Source: Siphonodentalium dalli
Taxonomy: Eukaryota > Mollusca > Scaphopoda > Gadilida > Siphonodentaliidae
Length of the DNA: 64,000 bases
Assembly: GCA_032622095.1 (NCBI GenBank)
Contig: CP136066.1
Span: 60,044,609 to 60,108,608, forward strand
Direction: 5' to 3'
Shown: piece by piece, positions 22,225-34,700 of the stretch
Numbering within the stretch: the stretch's first letter is position 1
Layout: each line of letters opens with the position of its first letter
Position numbers and translations under genes: made by a program
Notes under the pieces: generated by a model
Seen by the model: the letters and a program-made list of their open reading frames with translations, nothing else
What the model was told of the DNA's origin: nothing
Databases searched by the model: none

Positions 22225-22735
22225 TTTCTGGAACAAGTCGGTTTGGATCCCAGCTGGACACTAAGAATTTGGCGTCATTTGCCACATTTTCACAAAAAAA
22301 TCGGACCGAGCACAGGTCGGACACTTTTTCTGACCACTTTTACGAACTCGACCCAAAAACTTTTCGGCCCAAAATGTTCCGCCCAACTGGCCACTTGAGA
22401 ATTTACATCCATTGGGGACATTCCCCTTCATTTTTAAGACTGCCTTGACCCAAATTTTTTCTGCCCAAATTTTTGTTATTTTTCACTAAGTACGTTGCCG
22501 TGGTCATTTGCCACATTTTCCCCCAAAAATCGGACCGAGCACAGGTCGGACACTTTTTCGGACCACTTTTGCGAACTCGACCCAAAAACTTTTCGGCCCA
22601 AAATGTTCCGCCCAACTGGCCACTTGAGAATTTGCATCCATTGGGGACATTCCCCTTCAAAATGCTCCGCCCACCTGGCCACTTACGAATGTGGGGCCAT
22701 TTGCCACACTTTCCGACATTTTCGAATAAGGAATA
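22225..22735 (-). repeat. 133-bp tandem repeat family, copy 2 (inverted)
   Basis: Reverse-complement copy of the family at 2490-2860, with two full units (about 22270-22400 and 22500-22640) joined by a diverged spacer. Open frames on both strands come from the repeat itself. Confidence 0.8.
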
Positions 22736-23479
22736 AGTAACAAAATTCACGTTGCTCTTCGTATTACCGTTTATATCTGATTAAAACAATTTCATTACAT
22801 ATATATAGTACTATCAACATATTATACCAAATACGTTGTAGTACTCATCGCAACGATGATTTGTAATCACAAACAAACTATACTCACAAACAGTTTATTT
22901 ATTAACACCGTGCACACCGTGTTGGCGATTTGGGTACCCTTTTGGATAGCTCTGACAAGCGATTAAACTCTCAACTTATGATTGGTTAATAGTTTTGTGA
23001 GCGAGCAATGCCATGATACAATTATTGTATATCGTTCACGGGCGACCTTTCACCTGCAAAAAATTCAAAAATAATCAATCGTTGATCTTTGTGAAGTTTG
23101 TGAGATTTTGTGAGCTCATCGTTTCGTAGTACCCGGCGATATTACAAATCACAAAATGATAGCACGCATCGTTACATTCCCATATTAGTTGTGTGTCAGT
23201 TATGTCAACTTCGGCACGTCCGTCTAACTTGAAATAGGTATTCAGACAACGCCGGTGACGGGTGAATGGGAGTGGAGTAGTGAGTCTCCCCACGTTTTAT
23301 GGGTTTCATCCATCGCCCATTATAAGGTACAAGAAACCCATAATCATAAATGGTAACGCCACCAAGATCATATTATTACACAAAAATATAAATTATAACT
23401 ACACCTTTTACCGCATTCGGGGTAGCACTACAGCTTTTAATGCGACCCAAAACAAAAAACAATTTATAGTAGAATTACG

Positions 23480-23485
<6 letters not shown>
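22736..23485. other. unassigned DNA
   Basis: No supported gene. Several short frames exist but none has splice sites, length or composition that argue for coding. Confidence 0.5.

Positions 23486-23553
<68 letters not shown>
23486..23553. repeat. (TA)n microsatellite
   Basis: About 66 bp of uninterrupted TA that ends exactly at the CTAG end of a minus-oriented Helitron-like unit, suggesting insertion into or growth from the AT-rich junction. Confidence 0.9.
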
Positions 23554-23554
<1 letters not shown>

Positions 23555-25375
23555 TAGAAGGTGACGCGACTTCTTCCGGGATTTGACCTTGAATTGACCA
23601 TTTTGAAGGTCAAGGTCAGGTGGGGTCAAACACCAACACCCCAAAAATGGTGGAAATCGGCCCAGCGGATACCGGGAAATCGGCCCAGCGGATACCGAGA
23701 TACCCTATGCATCAAAATCCGTCAGTTTAACCCGATTTGATTTCCACTCAAGTATATAAACGCGCCTCATATACACACGCTCATTAATTATCAAGTTTCA
23801 ACGTAAAGATAAATTACCATCGGTGCCCGAGATATCGCCAAGACGTCTGAAACAGTCAAATGCATCGGCCGGTTAAGCGTTAACGTGATCTAACGTTATG
23901 ACCTCTAACGACGTCATAGAAGTTACGCATTGTTTTTATCCTGATGGAAGATAGTACCACTTCCTCTTGATAATTGAGGCAGATAACTAAAACGGATACA
24001 TACGCATTATATATCGTTGGAAAGAGGAAACACGAACGATTCCCACAGTGTCATTATTATGACTGGCATTTTATTATTCGCGCTGTTTCGAATCGATTTG
24101 TAAGCACCGAACTCCCGTAACACAGCGTAAAAACAGATTTGACCCCGGCACGTGAAAATTAATATGCCTATGTCACTCCCCGGCCGAAAATACCCCCACA
24201 TACCAAGTTTCATCGAAATCGGGTCGGCCGTTTTCGAGTTCATCGATTACACACACACACACAAACACACACACACAAACAGATCTTCCAAAATATATAA
24301 TAGACTTGCCGATGAACCCGACGTTGTCCGGGCTAATCAAAAACCAAATTTCAATTCCCGGCTATTCAAAAACCAAATTTCAAGTCGATAGCTCTACCCG
24401 TTTCCGAGATCTGGTCTGCGCATGCGCGAAGCTGGCGTCGGACGGGCTCGGCGACCAGATAAAATTCGTATCCGGGGCAAGATACATTCACATAGCAAAT
24501 TTCAAGTCGATAGCTCCACCCGTTTCCTAGATCTCGTCTGCGCATGCGCGAAGCTGGCGTCGCACGGGCTCGGCGACCAGATAAATTTCGTATCCGGGGC
24601 AAGATACATTCACATAGCAAATTTCAAGTCGATAGCTCCACCCGTTTCCGAGATCTCGTCTGCGCATGCGCGAAGCGGACGCCGCACGGGCTCACCAATA
24701 CGACAACGTCCACGGCCTGGTCAAACTACACACACGTACCAAGTTTCGTCCCGATCGGTCGAGAATCGTAGATTTGTATCAATGACATACAGACAGACAG
24801 ACATACAGACAGACAAACAGAGGTCTTATATATATATGAGACTAGCCGATGAGCCCGACGTTGTCCGGGCTATTCAAAAACCAAATTTCAAGTCGATAGC
24901 TCTACCCGTTTCCGAGATCTGGTCTGCGCATGCGCGAAGCTGGCGTCGCACGTGCTCGGCGACCCGAAAAAATTCGTATCCGGGGCAAGATACATTCACA
25001 TAGCAAATTTCAAGTCGATAGCTCTACCCGTTTCCGAGATATGGTCTGCGCATGCGCGAAGCTGGCGTCGCACGGGCTCGGCGACCCGATAAAATTCGTA
25101 TCCGGTGCAAGATACATTCACATAGCAAATTTCAAGTCGATAGCTCCACCCGTTTCCGAGATCTCGTCTGTGCATGCGCGAAGCGGGCGCCGCACGGGCT
25201 CACCAATACGACAACGTCCACCGCCTGGTCAAACTACACGCACGTACCAAGTTTCGTCCCGATCGGTCGAGAATCGTAGATTTGTATAAATGACAGACAA
25301 ACAAACAAACATACATACAGACAGACAAACAGAGGTCTTCAAAATATATATGAGATATACTTTATAGAATCGAAA
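23554..25375 (-). mobile_element. Helitron-like array, minus orientation
   Basis: CTAG at 23554-23557 and 24842-24845, plus a mutated CTTG at about 24304, each precede a CCCGAC...GTCCGGG hairpin variant. 23560-24300 is nearly identical to 5410-6210. 24374-24690 and 24883-25190 contain a 122-bp tandem unit (starts at 24374, 24496 and 24618) that carries TGCGCATGCGC. The minus-strand start is (C)TCATATATATTTTG near 25345. Confidence 0.6.
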
Positions 25376-28300
25376 ACGGCTGCACCGATCGAGACCAAAC
25401 TTCCCATCTAAGGATAAAAACACACGGGAATGTTCGTCGCGGCGTTTTGGAAAAGCTCCGAGCACCCGTTCTCCACTCTCAGTCACAAAAACGGCACTGT
25501 GTGGTTAATCGCGTTGATAGTTGAAGAGCGTTCGTATCCGCAGTGTCGTTGATAAAGAGCGTATGCTTGTAGTGTGATTTTTACGTCTGGGTCCACACGT
25601 GAGCGTGACTGTATCCAGACATAAGCGTGTTGTGTGATTATTACGTACTTAGGGGCTTCCTAGGAACGGGGGAGATTTTATTCGGGTCAGTTTTTCCGCC
25701 CGAGGTGATCTTCACCTTGAAACGGGTACCCACAAATGATATATATGTGTGTGTCCTTTATAGACTCGACCGATTGAGCTCAAACTTGCTACCTAGGGGT
25801 ACGTTTGTGCGGGAAGTGTCATGGACGGGTTAAATTGTGACCCCGACCTGACCTTGACCTTGAAAATGATCAATTCAAGGTCAAATCGGGTAAAACTGGC
25901 GGATTTCGACGAAATTTTACACCTAGGTGCAGCATACGTGTCTCTGAAGCTGTTGCAATTGCTTTTTCGAACAAAGCCATGAGACGAACCACGCCAGTGG
26001 CGGGCTAACCTGCTAGTCTAATATATATTTTGGGACTTCTGTTTGTCTGTTAGCTATGGCCGGGAAAACTGCCGGACGGATTTCGACCAAACTTCCTATC
26101 TGAGGGTAAAAACGCAGATGAAGTGTCGTCGCATTGCTTTTGAGAAGCTCCGAGCACTCATTCTCCATTCCCACTGCCGCCATCTTGGAATTGTGGGGTT
26201 AATCGCGTGATAGTTAAAGAGCGTTCGTATCCGCAGTGTCGTTGATAAAGAGCGTATCTGTGTCCAGACATGAGCGTGTTGTGAGATCCTTATATCTGTG
26301 TTCGTACTTAGGGGTTCCTAGGAATGGGGGAGATTTTCATGAGGTCAGTTTTTCCGCCCGAGGTGACCTTCACCTTGAAACGGGTACCCACAAATGATAT
26401 ATATGTATGTGTGTGTCCATTATAGACTCGAAAACGGCCCTACCGATTGAGTGCAAGCTTGCTACCTAGGGTCACTTTTGTCCGGGAAGTCTCACGGACT
26501 AGTCAAATTGTGACCCCGACCTGACCTTGACCTTCAAAATGGTCAATTCAAGGTCAAATCGGGTTAAACTGACGGATTTCGACGAAATTTGATACCTAGG
26601 GATGCTTTTGTCCGGGGAGTGTTTTGGACGAGTCAAACCGTGACTCCGACGTGACCTTGACCTTCAAAATGGTCAATTCAAGGTCAAGGCCCGGACGAAG
26701 TCGGGTCATCTGCTAGTCTATTATATATTTGAGGAAACGTTTGTGTGTTTGTGTGTGTGAGGGTGTGTGTGTGTGAGGGTGTGTTTGTGTGAGGGTGTGT
26801 GTGTGTGTGTGTGTCCGCGATGGACTCGAAAACGGCTCAACCGATTTTGACGAAACTTGGTACGGGTGTGTAGTTTGACCCGAGGAGTAACATGGGCCTA
26901 TCCGTTTGCCCGTGTGGCACCCCTTCTCCACTCCTAGTACTAGAGTCCTAGGCACGGCGTGATGTGACCCGATGTAGGAAGGACAACTCTAAATTCACAC
27001 AACGTAAACAGCACAACGTAAAATACACACAGATATTGTCAATGTGCAGGCCATTAAGAATCTTTTATCTACTTGAGTGAAAAATACGGCATTTGCCGGC
27101 TCCGTCCCAAAATATAGCATTTACAATTTGATATATACATTTTTGTTACAGCTGATATTCTTAAGTCTATTTTGGATACATTTATATCTTTATGCTATTA
27201 TTTTCCACACCTCGATCAAATCCATTTACCTGAGATGGCTTCCAGAATGGCCGAAATTTTGGTTAAAGCTGTGTAACAGATCTTAGCTGATTCTTGGCTA
27301 CACGTTTGGTTTATTTACATTGAAATTGGTTAACTGCATTCTTTTTAAGCTTGGTCATTAATGAGCGTGTGTATATGAGGCGTCGCTATCAAAGGGCGTT
27401 TATCTACTTGAGTGGAATCAAATCGGGTAATTTCTACGGACGAAATTTGATAATTAGGGTTACTTTTGCCCGGGGAGTGTATTGGACGGGTCAAATCGTG
27501 ACCCCGACCTGACCCTGACATTCAAACTGGTCAATTCAGGGTCAAATCGGGTCCAATTTCGCATGCGCCCGTGTTCTTGTTCATATACGCTCATATACCC
27601 TCATGTAGTCATGTTTCTGGTCTAATATATATTTGAGGAAAGTTTGTGTGTGTGTGTGTCTGTCTGTCCGCGATTGACTCGAAAACGGCTGAACCGATTT
27701 TGACGAAACTTGGTACGGGTATGTAGTTTGAGCCGAGGAGTAACATGGGCCTATCCGTTTGCCCGTGTGGCGTGGCCTTCACATTCGATTGACCTTGAAC
27801 TCATATCTCGATATCCGCTGAGGCGATTTCCACCGAATTTGGTAAACACGGGTAGTTTGAGGCGCTGAGCAATTTCGTCACACCGGATGCCCGTGCGGCG
27901 TGACCTTGATCTTTCAAATGACCTTGAACCCGTATCTCGGTATCAGCTGGGCCGATTTCCACCATTTTTGGGGTGTTGGTGTAGATGGGGATGCCAACGA
28001 AATAAAAAAAACAACACAAGGACTCTCACCTTGACCTTTGAGTGACCTTGAACTCATATCTCGAGATCCGCTGAGCCGATTTCCACCGAATTTGGTGTGT
28101 GGGGGTAGTTTGAGGCGCCGAGCAATTTCATCACACCCGGATGCCCGTGCGGTGTGACCTTCACCTTTCAAATGACCTTCAACCCGTATCTCGGTATCCG
28201 CTGGGCCGATTTCCACCAAATTTGGTGTGTGGGAATAGTTTGAGGCGCTGAGAAATTTCGTCACATCCGGATGCCCGTGCGGAGTTACCTCGACCTTTCA

Positions 28301-28440
28301 AATGACCTTGAACCTGTATCTTCGGATCCGCTGGGCCGATTTCCACCATTTTTGGGGTGTTGGTGAGTTAAACATAACTATAAAAAAACACAACGACTCT
28401 TCCCGTCAGGACGGGTACCCAGCTAGTCTACTATATATTT
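25376..28440 (+). mobile_element. Helitron-like array, plus orientation
   Basis: Units end in CTAG at 26013-26016 (hairpin CGCCAGTGGCG), 26713-26716 (hairpin CCCGGACGAAGTCGGG) and 28423-28426 (hairpin CCCGTCAGGACGGG), each followed at once by TCTA(T/A/C)TATATATTT, the next unit's 5' end. A further 5' start is at about 27612. 27790-28345 holds a roughly 133-bp tandem unit with 'TGACCTTGAACCCGTATCTCGGTATCCGCTGGGCCGATTTCC'-like text. No helicase is encoded. Confidence 0.65.
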
Positions 28441-29965
28441 TGAGACTTCCGTATATATATACTAGCAGGGGGACCCGAATTCGTCCCGGCTGTTTCCCCT
28501 CTGCTTTTCGGCGAACACACAGACAGACACACAGACAGACAGATTTCCCATAATATAGAATACTAGCAGGTGGACCCGACTTCGTCCGGGCTGTTTCCCC
28601 TCTGCTTTTCGGCGAATTGCGCGATTTGACCTTGAATTGTCCATTTTGAATGTCAAGGTCAGGTGGGGTCACGATTTGACCCGTCCAAAACACTGCCCGG
28701 ACAAAACTACCCGACAAAAGTACCCGTCGAAATCCATCCGGTTTTACACGATTTGCCCTTGAATTGATCATTTTGAAGGTCAAGGTCAGGTCGGGGTAAT
28801 GATTTGACCCGTCCAAAACACTCAGTGGACAAAAGTAACCCTATGTATCAAATTTCGTGGAAATCCCATCACAATTCGCGATTTGACCTTGAATTGACCC
28901 GATTTCAAGGTCAAGGTCACGTCGCACGGGCAAATGAATAGGCATATGAGACTCCCCATACGAAAGTATCCCTAGGCACTAATTTTCATTGAAATCCCGT
29001 GATATTCGGGCGTTTGACCTTGAAATGACCTGATTTCAAAGTCAAGGTCACGTCGCACGGGCAAATTAATAGGCCTATGTCACTTCCCGGCCGAAAATAC
29101 CCCCACATACCAAGTTTTATCGAAATCGGCTAGGCCGTTTTCGAGTCCATCGCGAACACACAGACAGACACACAGACAGACAGATTTCCCATAATATAGA
29201 ATACTAGCAGGTGGACTCGACTTCGTCCGGGCTGTTTCCCCTCCGCTTTTCGGCGAATTGCGCGATTTGACCTTGAATTGTCCATTTTGAAGGTCAAGGT
29301 CAGGTGGGGTCACGATTTGACCCGTCCAAAACACTGCCCGGACAAAAGTACCCGACAAAAGTACCCGTCGAAATCCATCCGGTTTTACCCGATTTGACCT
29401 TGAATTGATCATTTTGAAGGTCAAGGTGAGGTCGGGGTCACGATTTGACCCGTCCAAAACAGTCAGTGGACAAAAGTAACCCTATGTTTAAAATTTCGTC
29501 AAAATCCCATCAAAATTGGCGATTTGACCTTGAATTTACCCGATTTCAAGGTCACGTCGCACGGGCAAATGAATATGCTTTTGAGACTCCCCATACGAAA
29601 GTATCCCTAGACACTAATTTTCATCGAAATCCCGTGATATTCGGGCGATTGACCTTGAAATGACCCGATTTCAAGGTCAAGGTCACATCGCACGGGCAAA
29701 TTAACAGGCCCATGCCACTCCACGGCCGAAAGTATCCCCACATACCAAGTTTCATCGAAATCCCGTGATATTCGGGCGTTTGACCTTGAAATGACCCGAT
29801 TTCAAGGTCAAAGTCACGTCGCACGGGCAAATTAATTGGGCCATGTCACTCCCCGGCCGAAAATACCCCACATACCAAGTTTCATCGAAATCGGCTCGGC
29901 CGTTTTCGAGTCCATCGCGAACAGACACACACACACAGACAGATCTTCCAAAATATATAATAGAA
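28441..29965 (-). mobile_element. Helitron-like array, minus orientation
   Basis: CTAG ends at 28462-28465, 28563-28566 and 29204-29207, each followed by GCAGG(T/G)GGAC(C/T)CGA(C/A)TTCGTCC(G/C)GGC. The unit 28570-29200 is largely repeated at 29210-29950. Many TGACCTTGA / TCAAGGTCA words occur. It ends near the AT repeat at 29965. Confidence 0.65.
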
Positions 29966-30745
29966 TATATATATATGTATATATATATATTTATATATAT
30001 ATATGTATATCCTTTATAGACTCGAAAACGGCTCGACCGATTGAGCCCAAACTTGCTATCTAAGGGTAAACAGCCACGGGAAGTGTCAACGCACCGCTTC
30101 TGAGCACTCCTTCACCATGCCACCGTCGTTGGAATTCATGGGTTAAATACTTGCCGAAACTTTAGAGTTACTTCGCCTACATCATACAGAAAGTTTGTTT
30201 ACAATATCAACCCTTGAAATTTAGCATCGAAAAAAATTAATTTCTTCCATCTAAAACATAATTACGTGTTGGACTATGTCATTTAAAGAATATATAAGTA
30301 TTACACGCAGACACACGAAGTCTCAGCTCGACATAAATCGATTTGAATGGGAAATCCTATGTTTATTAAATTTTAGGGCTCTGCGAGTGTTTTCTGAGCT
30401 GCTACATATTGGGCACCAGGGTCCATATTTGACCAGTTCTACCTGATATCTTTTGCTTTTGGAAACTGGGGATATCTAATTTCGTACTTAGGGCTTCCAA
30501 GGGACGAGGGAGATTTTCGTCGGGTCAGTTTGTCCGCCTGAGGTGACCTTGACATTGAAACGGGTACCCACAAATGACCTTGGGCGATATCTCGGTCGTC
30601 AGTGGTGAAATTTGTTATATATGGTCAACTCGGGACGGGTAATAATTTTCGCGTGCCTGTACGGGGTTACCTTGAAGAACAAAAATTAATGGATCGACCA
30701 AAGCCATGGGACCAATCCCGCCAGTGGCGGGCTAATCTGCTAGTC
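29966..30745 (+). mobile_element. Helitron-like unit, plus orientation
   Basis: Starts in an AT microsatellite. Its 3' end is the perfect hairpin CCCGCCAGTGGCGGG (30717-30731), then 8 nt and CTAG (30740-30743) followed by T. Internal text matches 25.6-26.0 kb. Confidence 0.6.
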
Positions 30746-31639
30746 TATTTATAAAACGCCCATAGGACCACATATTTCTATAATTTGTAGAACAGTATAC
30801 ACCGGTGGCGTTAATAAATAAACTAAAGTAAAATAAAGTAAATTTAAATCAAATATAGGACTTACAATTTTTTTTTTGGCATATCTTATCACAAAAATCA
30901 ACATTATTGACATAAATAACCTACATAGGACCACAGATTTCTATCATTTGGCCAACAGTATACACCGGTGGCGTTAATAACTATCCCTAACACTCGTATC
31001 AAAACGTGTTCACTTGAAATTTGGATGTGAACACCCCCTCCCTTCAACCGAAAAAGTAACAACATATTCGGACACAGGGACGCGATTAGAGAGATTACCT
31101 CGTGTACTTTCCCAACTGCAGCGTTACTGCAATCTTGAACAAGACCAAACTCCCAGTTTTACAAAATTCAATGTGTACCATACTACCTTGGGTTGGAAGT
31201 TTCCAGCTGGTACCTCCAGCTTTCCTTCTGTTATAAATTTTCTACCTGTTATCGCCAATGGCTTGGAAAATGTCCATGCATTTGATGATAATTTAGACCA
31301 AAATGTTTTACCAAAAGTCGAAAATATGTTTGTGATTCAAACTAAGTAGTCTCCAAAAAATGTTCTCACTAACTGTTGGTTGAGAAATTAAACAATAAGC
31401 ATATCTCAACCTGTATGTGGTGTAAACTGTTTGTATCAGCCTGTCGGTATGAAACTTCCAACTGTTCAAATATTTTGACCAAAGTTGGCGTGATACACTC
31501 ACCAAGCCATCTAATACCTCACACGTCACACCCACCCCACCGTCACCGTTCCCACATTTGGACGATATTGTATGGTCATGAGACGAAACTATTAGTTAAA
31601 TGTTTGTATATTGTTATAACAATCAACAAATCATTAGTT
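30746..31639. other. 3' flank of the BRICHOS gene
   Basis: Immediately beyond the minus-strand stop codon. It contains a short duplicated text 'CATAGGACCACA(T/G)ATTTCTAT...ACAGTATACACCGGTGGCG' at about 30767 and 30931. No canonical poly(A) signal close to the stop was recognised, so the transcript end is unknown. The 111-codon plus-strand frame at 31014-31349 shows no protein-like motifs. Confidence 0.5.
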
Positions 31640-31746
31640 TTACGGATATTCGACACTGATGCTGAAGCTAAACTTTATCGATACGTGTTCCTTAAGCCAC
31701 GCCAATAAGCCGCGTCTGACTCTCTGGTGCTGATCTCTGCGAATTT
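31640..31746 (-). CDS. BRICHOS gene exon 7: furin site and C-terminal peptide
   Basis: Acceptor TTTCATTTTAG precedes the exon and TAA is at 31640-31642. It enters in phase 1 and encodes a basic spacer with RVRR (residues 205-208), then 23 residues. The first nine (GLLAWLKEH) look helical. The last fourteen alternate V/I/F/F/I/V/Y with S/K/S/S/S/E/P, an amphipathic beta-strand pattern with no cysteine and near-neutral charge. This is the position of the client peptide in BRICHOS precursors. Confidence 0.78.
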
Positions 31747-34700
31747 CTAAAATGAAACAAAAACCACACACGGAATTAGTGGGAAGCTAACTAGAAATCA
31801 AGAAAGTTTGCATTTTATAGAATATTAAGACAAATTGCCAAACTAAAAATAACGGTGTCAAATCGCATTCTAAATAGCGTATTTGCACTTAACATAACTA
31901 AAATACTGTTGTAAATTTGACCAAAATCTTCTCGCACTGTCGACTGTTTACAAACGGATGCTACTCCAGAACTTTGACCTTTGCCGATGGGTTGCATGGG
32001 TATAATTTAGGAATCGGACCCGATAGGACTGAGGTTCTCTGGAATATGCCATCTTGTAGTCGCCAAAAGTGATTTCGCTCATTAAGAATTGATGTCCAGT
32101 TTACTATAGATGTAAATATGTGGCATCAAGACTTTAGAATTCGTAGGTATGAATAATTTATTTCAGCAAGGTGAAAACATTGCGTGGTCACCCCAGTGCC
32201 TTCTTGAAAATTGATACTCACCAGCTAGAGTCGGCGGCTGTGATTTGACGGCCCAGAATAGTGGGGTGTCAGCACAGGACTCTCTAAACTCAATAGGAAG
32301 AAGCTGTCTGTCTGTGACGTCACGTCGTTGATATGCATACCAGAACCGGTCCTGAGACTCCTATAATCATATTATAGTGATATTACAGTGATATAGCATA
32401 TTATATAAAGTAAATTGTCTGTTTACATGTTCACATTGATTTATGCACCCTGGTCATTCTTGGGCTTGGATTTAGAAAACAAATACCCCAGTATCAACCA
32501 ACATTCCAATGTATCGAGTAAGAACCAGAAGTAAGTATTTTTTTTTTTTTTTATTTTTTTTTTTTAATTCTTTATTGACAATATATACATGGACATATTC
32601 ATATATTTAAAATACAGCATAATGAAAATAACAAAAATAATGTTTTGGTAATTTCGGGAGGGGGGACTTTCGCTCGCAACTCACACACGCCTTACACACG
32701 TTCAAAATCTAAGACATCTCGTGCGTGTTTTTGATTACACAGACTATGTTTATGACTGGAATGTCACCAGAAATCATTTCGTATGATTTTAAGTATACAT
32801 GTAATTTATAGTCTCCGATATGAAAAAAATGCCTCAATCCGTGCCCGGAATTTATATAGCGTTAATTCGACCAACCATCAACAAGTGAAAAAACGAACAT
32901 AATCACAAATACATGTAGTTATTTGTACTCAAAGTACTTGACAGGGCAAGGTATATCTCACACCATTCAAATTCGAAGTGGTTAAGGATATCTCTCTTTA
33001 GTGCTATATATTTCTCTAAGCGGTATCTCTCATCAAGTTCGCGTATAAATGATTTCAGGGATAAGGTATCGGGTTCAAATTTGGTTTTGTATATGTAATA
33101 TTTAAGCAATGTCAGAAATAAATTTTTGACACTGAAAGTTTGCGGGCGGGGAAGGCCGAAAATTATATTGATACGAGTGATAGAGATGTCCAGCTTGTGT
33201 TCATCCAACCATCTATGTTGATCTAGATGATCTACTTCAAAGGGAAAGATATTCGGCATATAATATGCCGGGCAAATTTCGAAGTGAATGTAGAGGGTAT
33301 AGGCAAAAACCAGTGGACAAAATGCTTGAACATGCAGCAGACGGAGCAGAGAACTCTTATGGGGTATTGATTTTTCCCAAATAATACCACTTCAGCCAAA
33401 ACAGAACGTTTCCCTATATGCAAGTCGAATATCATTTATGCTCGCCACAATAGACCAAGTCGCGAATATCCAAGTCCAATATCCAATGTTAAACTAACGT
33501 CACACCAAATGCTCACGAACGCACTACGTTTAAAGTCAAACTAAAGTCACACCGAATGCCCACGAACGTATAACGCCCGACTAACTTCACACACCTAAAT
33601 TCCTTAAGTTTTTCTATAGCTGACATTTGATTGAAATTAAATTTCAAAAACCATGAAAGAATCAGTCATGCAATAAATCGTGGCAGTTAATTGCTTATTA
33701 GCGATAAAGAATCTAAGACACATGTTCCGTAATTATAATGTAGAACCGTTACCTTCTTTGAAGGATTGTCAGTTGTGTGAATGTAGCCCTATAGTTAGCG
33801 TATCTCTTGCTAGCCACAAGTACAACCACAACATAATGTTTATAAAACCCAATTTCCAGATTACAAATAGCTAGTTTGAAAACAAAATGCAGATAAAACT
33901 AAAGTTGGTATATTTCATTTATTTGTCGATATGGGCCTAATAAAATTTATTTCGCCATGAAACTTCTCAGTTGAAATTAAATCTGTCTTGATTGAATGTG
34001 CAAACAAGATAGAGTTCTCCCTCTTGGTAGTCCTCAAGAACGCTTCGAACGTTTCCGCGAGCCCACATGAAGTTTCAGTTCTATAAATAACCATTAAATG
34101 TGTCCGAAAGGGTGTGTGTATTACACTAGAACAATTAAAATAAAATCAATATTAATTGATCGAAGCGTTTCCGTCAGGTGTCTTCGATTCGTGTTCATTA
34201 TTTTATACCCCGGTAGCTATACCAATTGTTTGGAAGAGATGCACTATCTTGAAACAACTCCAAGTTGCGTACTTACCGATCTTAATAGCTGCGATAGATT
34301 GAGTATTTAACGGTGACGGTATCTACGACAAATTGAGTATCTAACGATGACGGTATCTACGACAAATTGAGTACTTAACGATGACAGTATCTGCGTACTG
34401 ACCGATGATAGTATATCTGTACGATAGATTGCGTACTGACCGATGGTAGTATATGCATAGATTGTGCACGACAAATTGAGTACTTCACGATGACAGGGAA
34501 TCTACGATAGGTTGGGTACTTACCGGTGATAGTATATGTGACAGGTTGAGTACTTACCGATGATAGTATCTGTGACAGGTTGCGTTTATTGACGTCCACG
34601 GTCTGCAGCTTATCGACTCCCGTGTCCTGCAACAAAAACGTACAACCATTATTTCACTAATTGGGTTATCGATAGTAAGTTTAACAAACAGCTAATTTTT

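Noticed and set aside
24422-25289. ORFs of 119-193 codons with repeated 'HSKFQVDSSTRFRD' text
   Set aside because: Translations of the 122-bp tandem unit; frames differ between arrays and have no start context.
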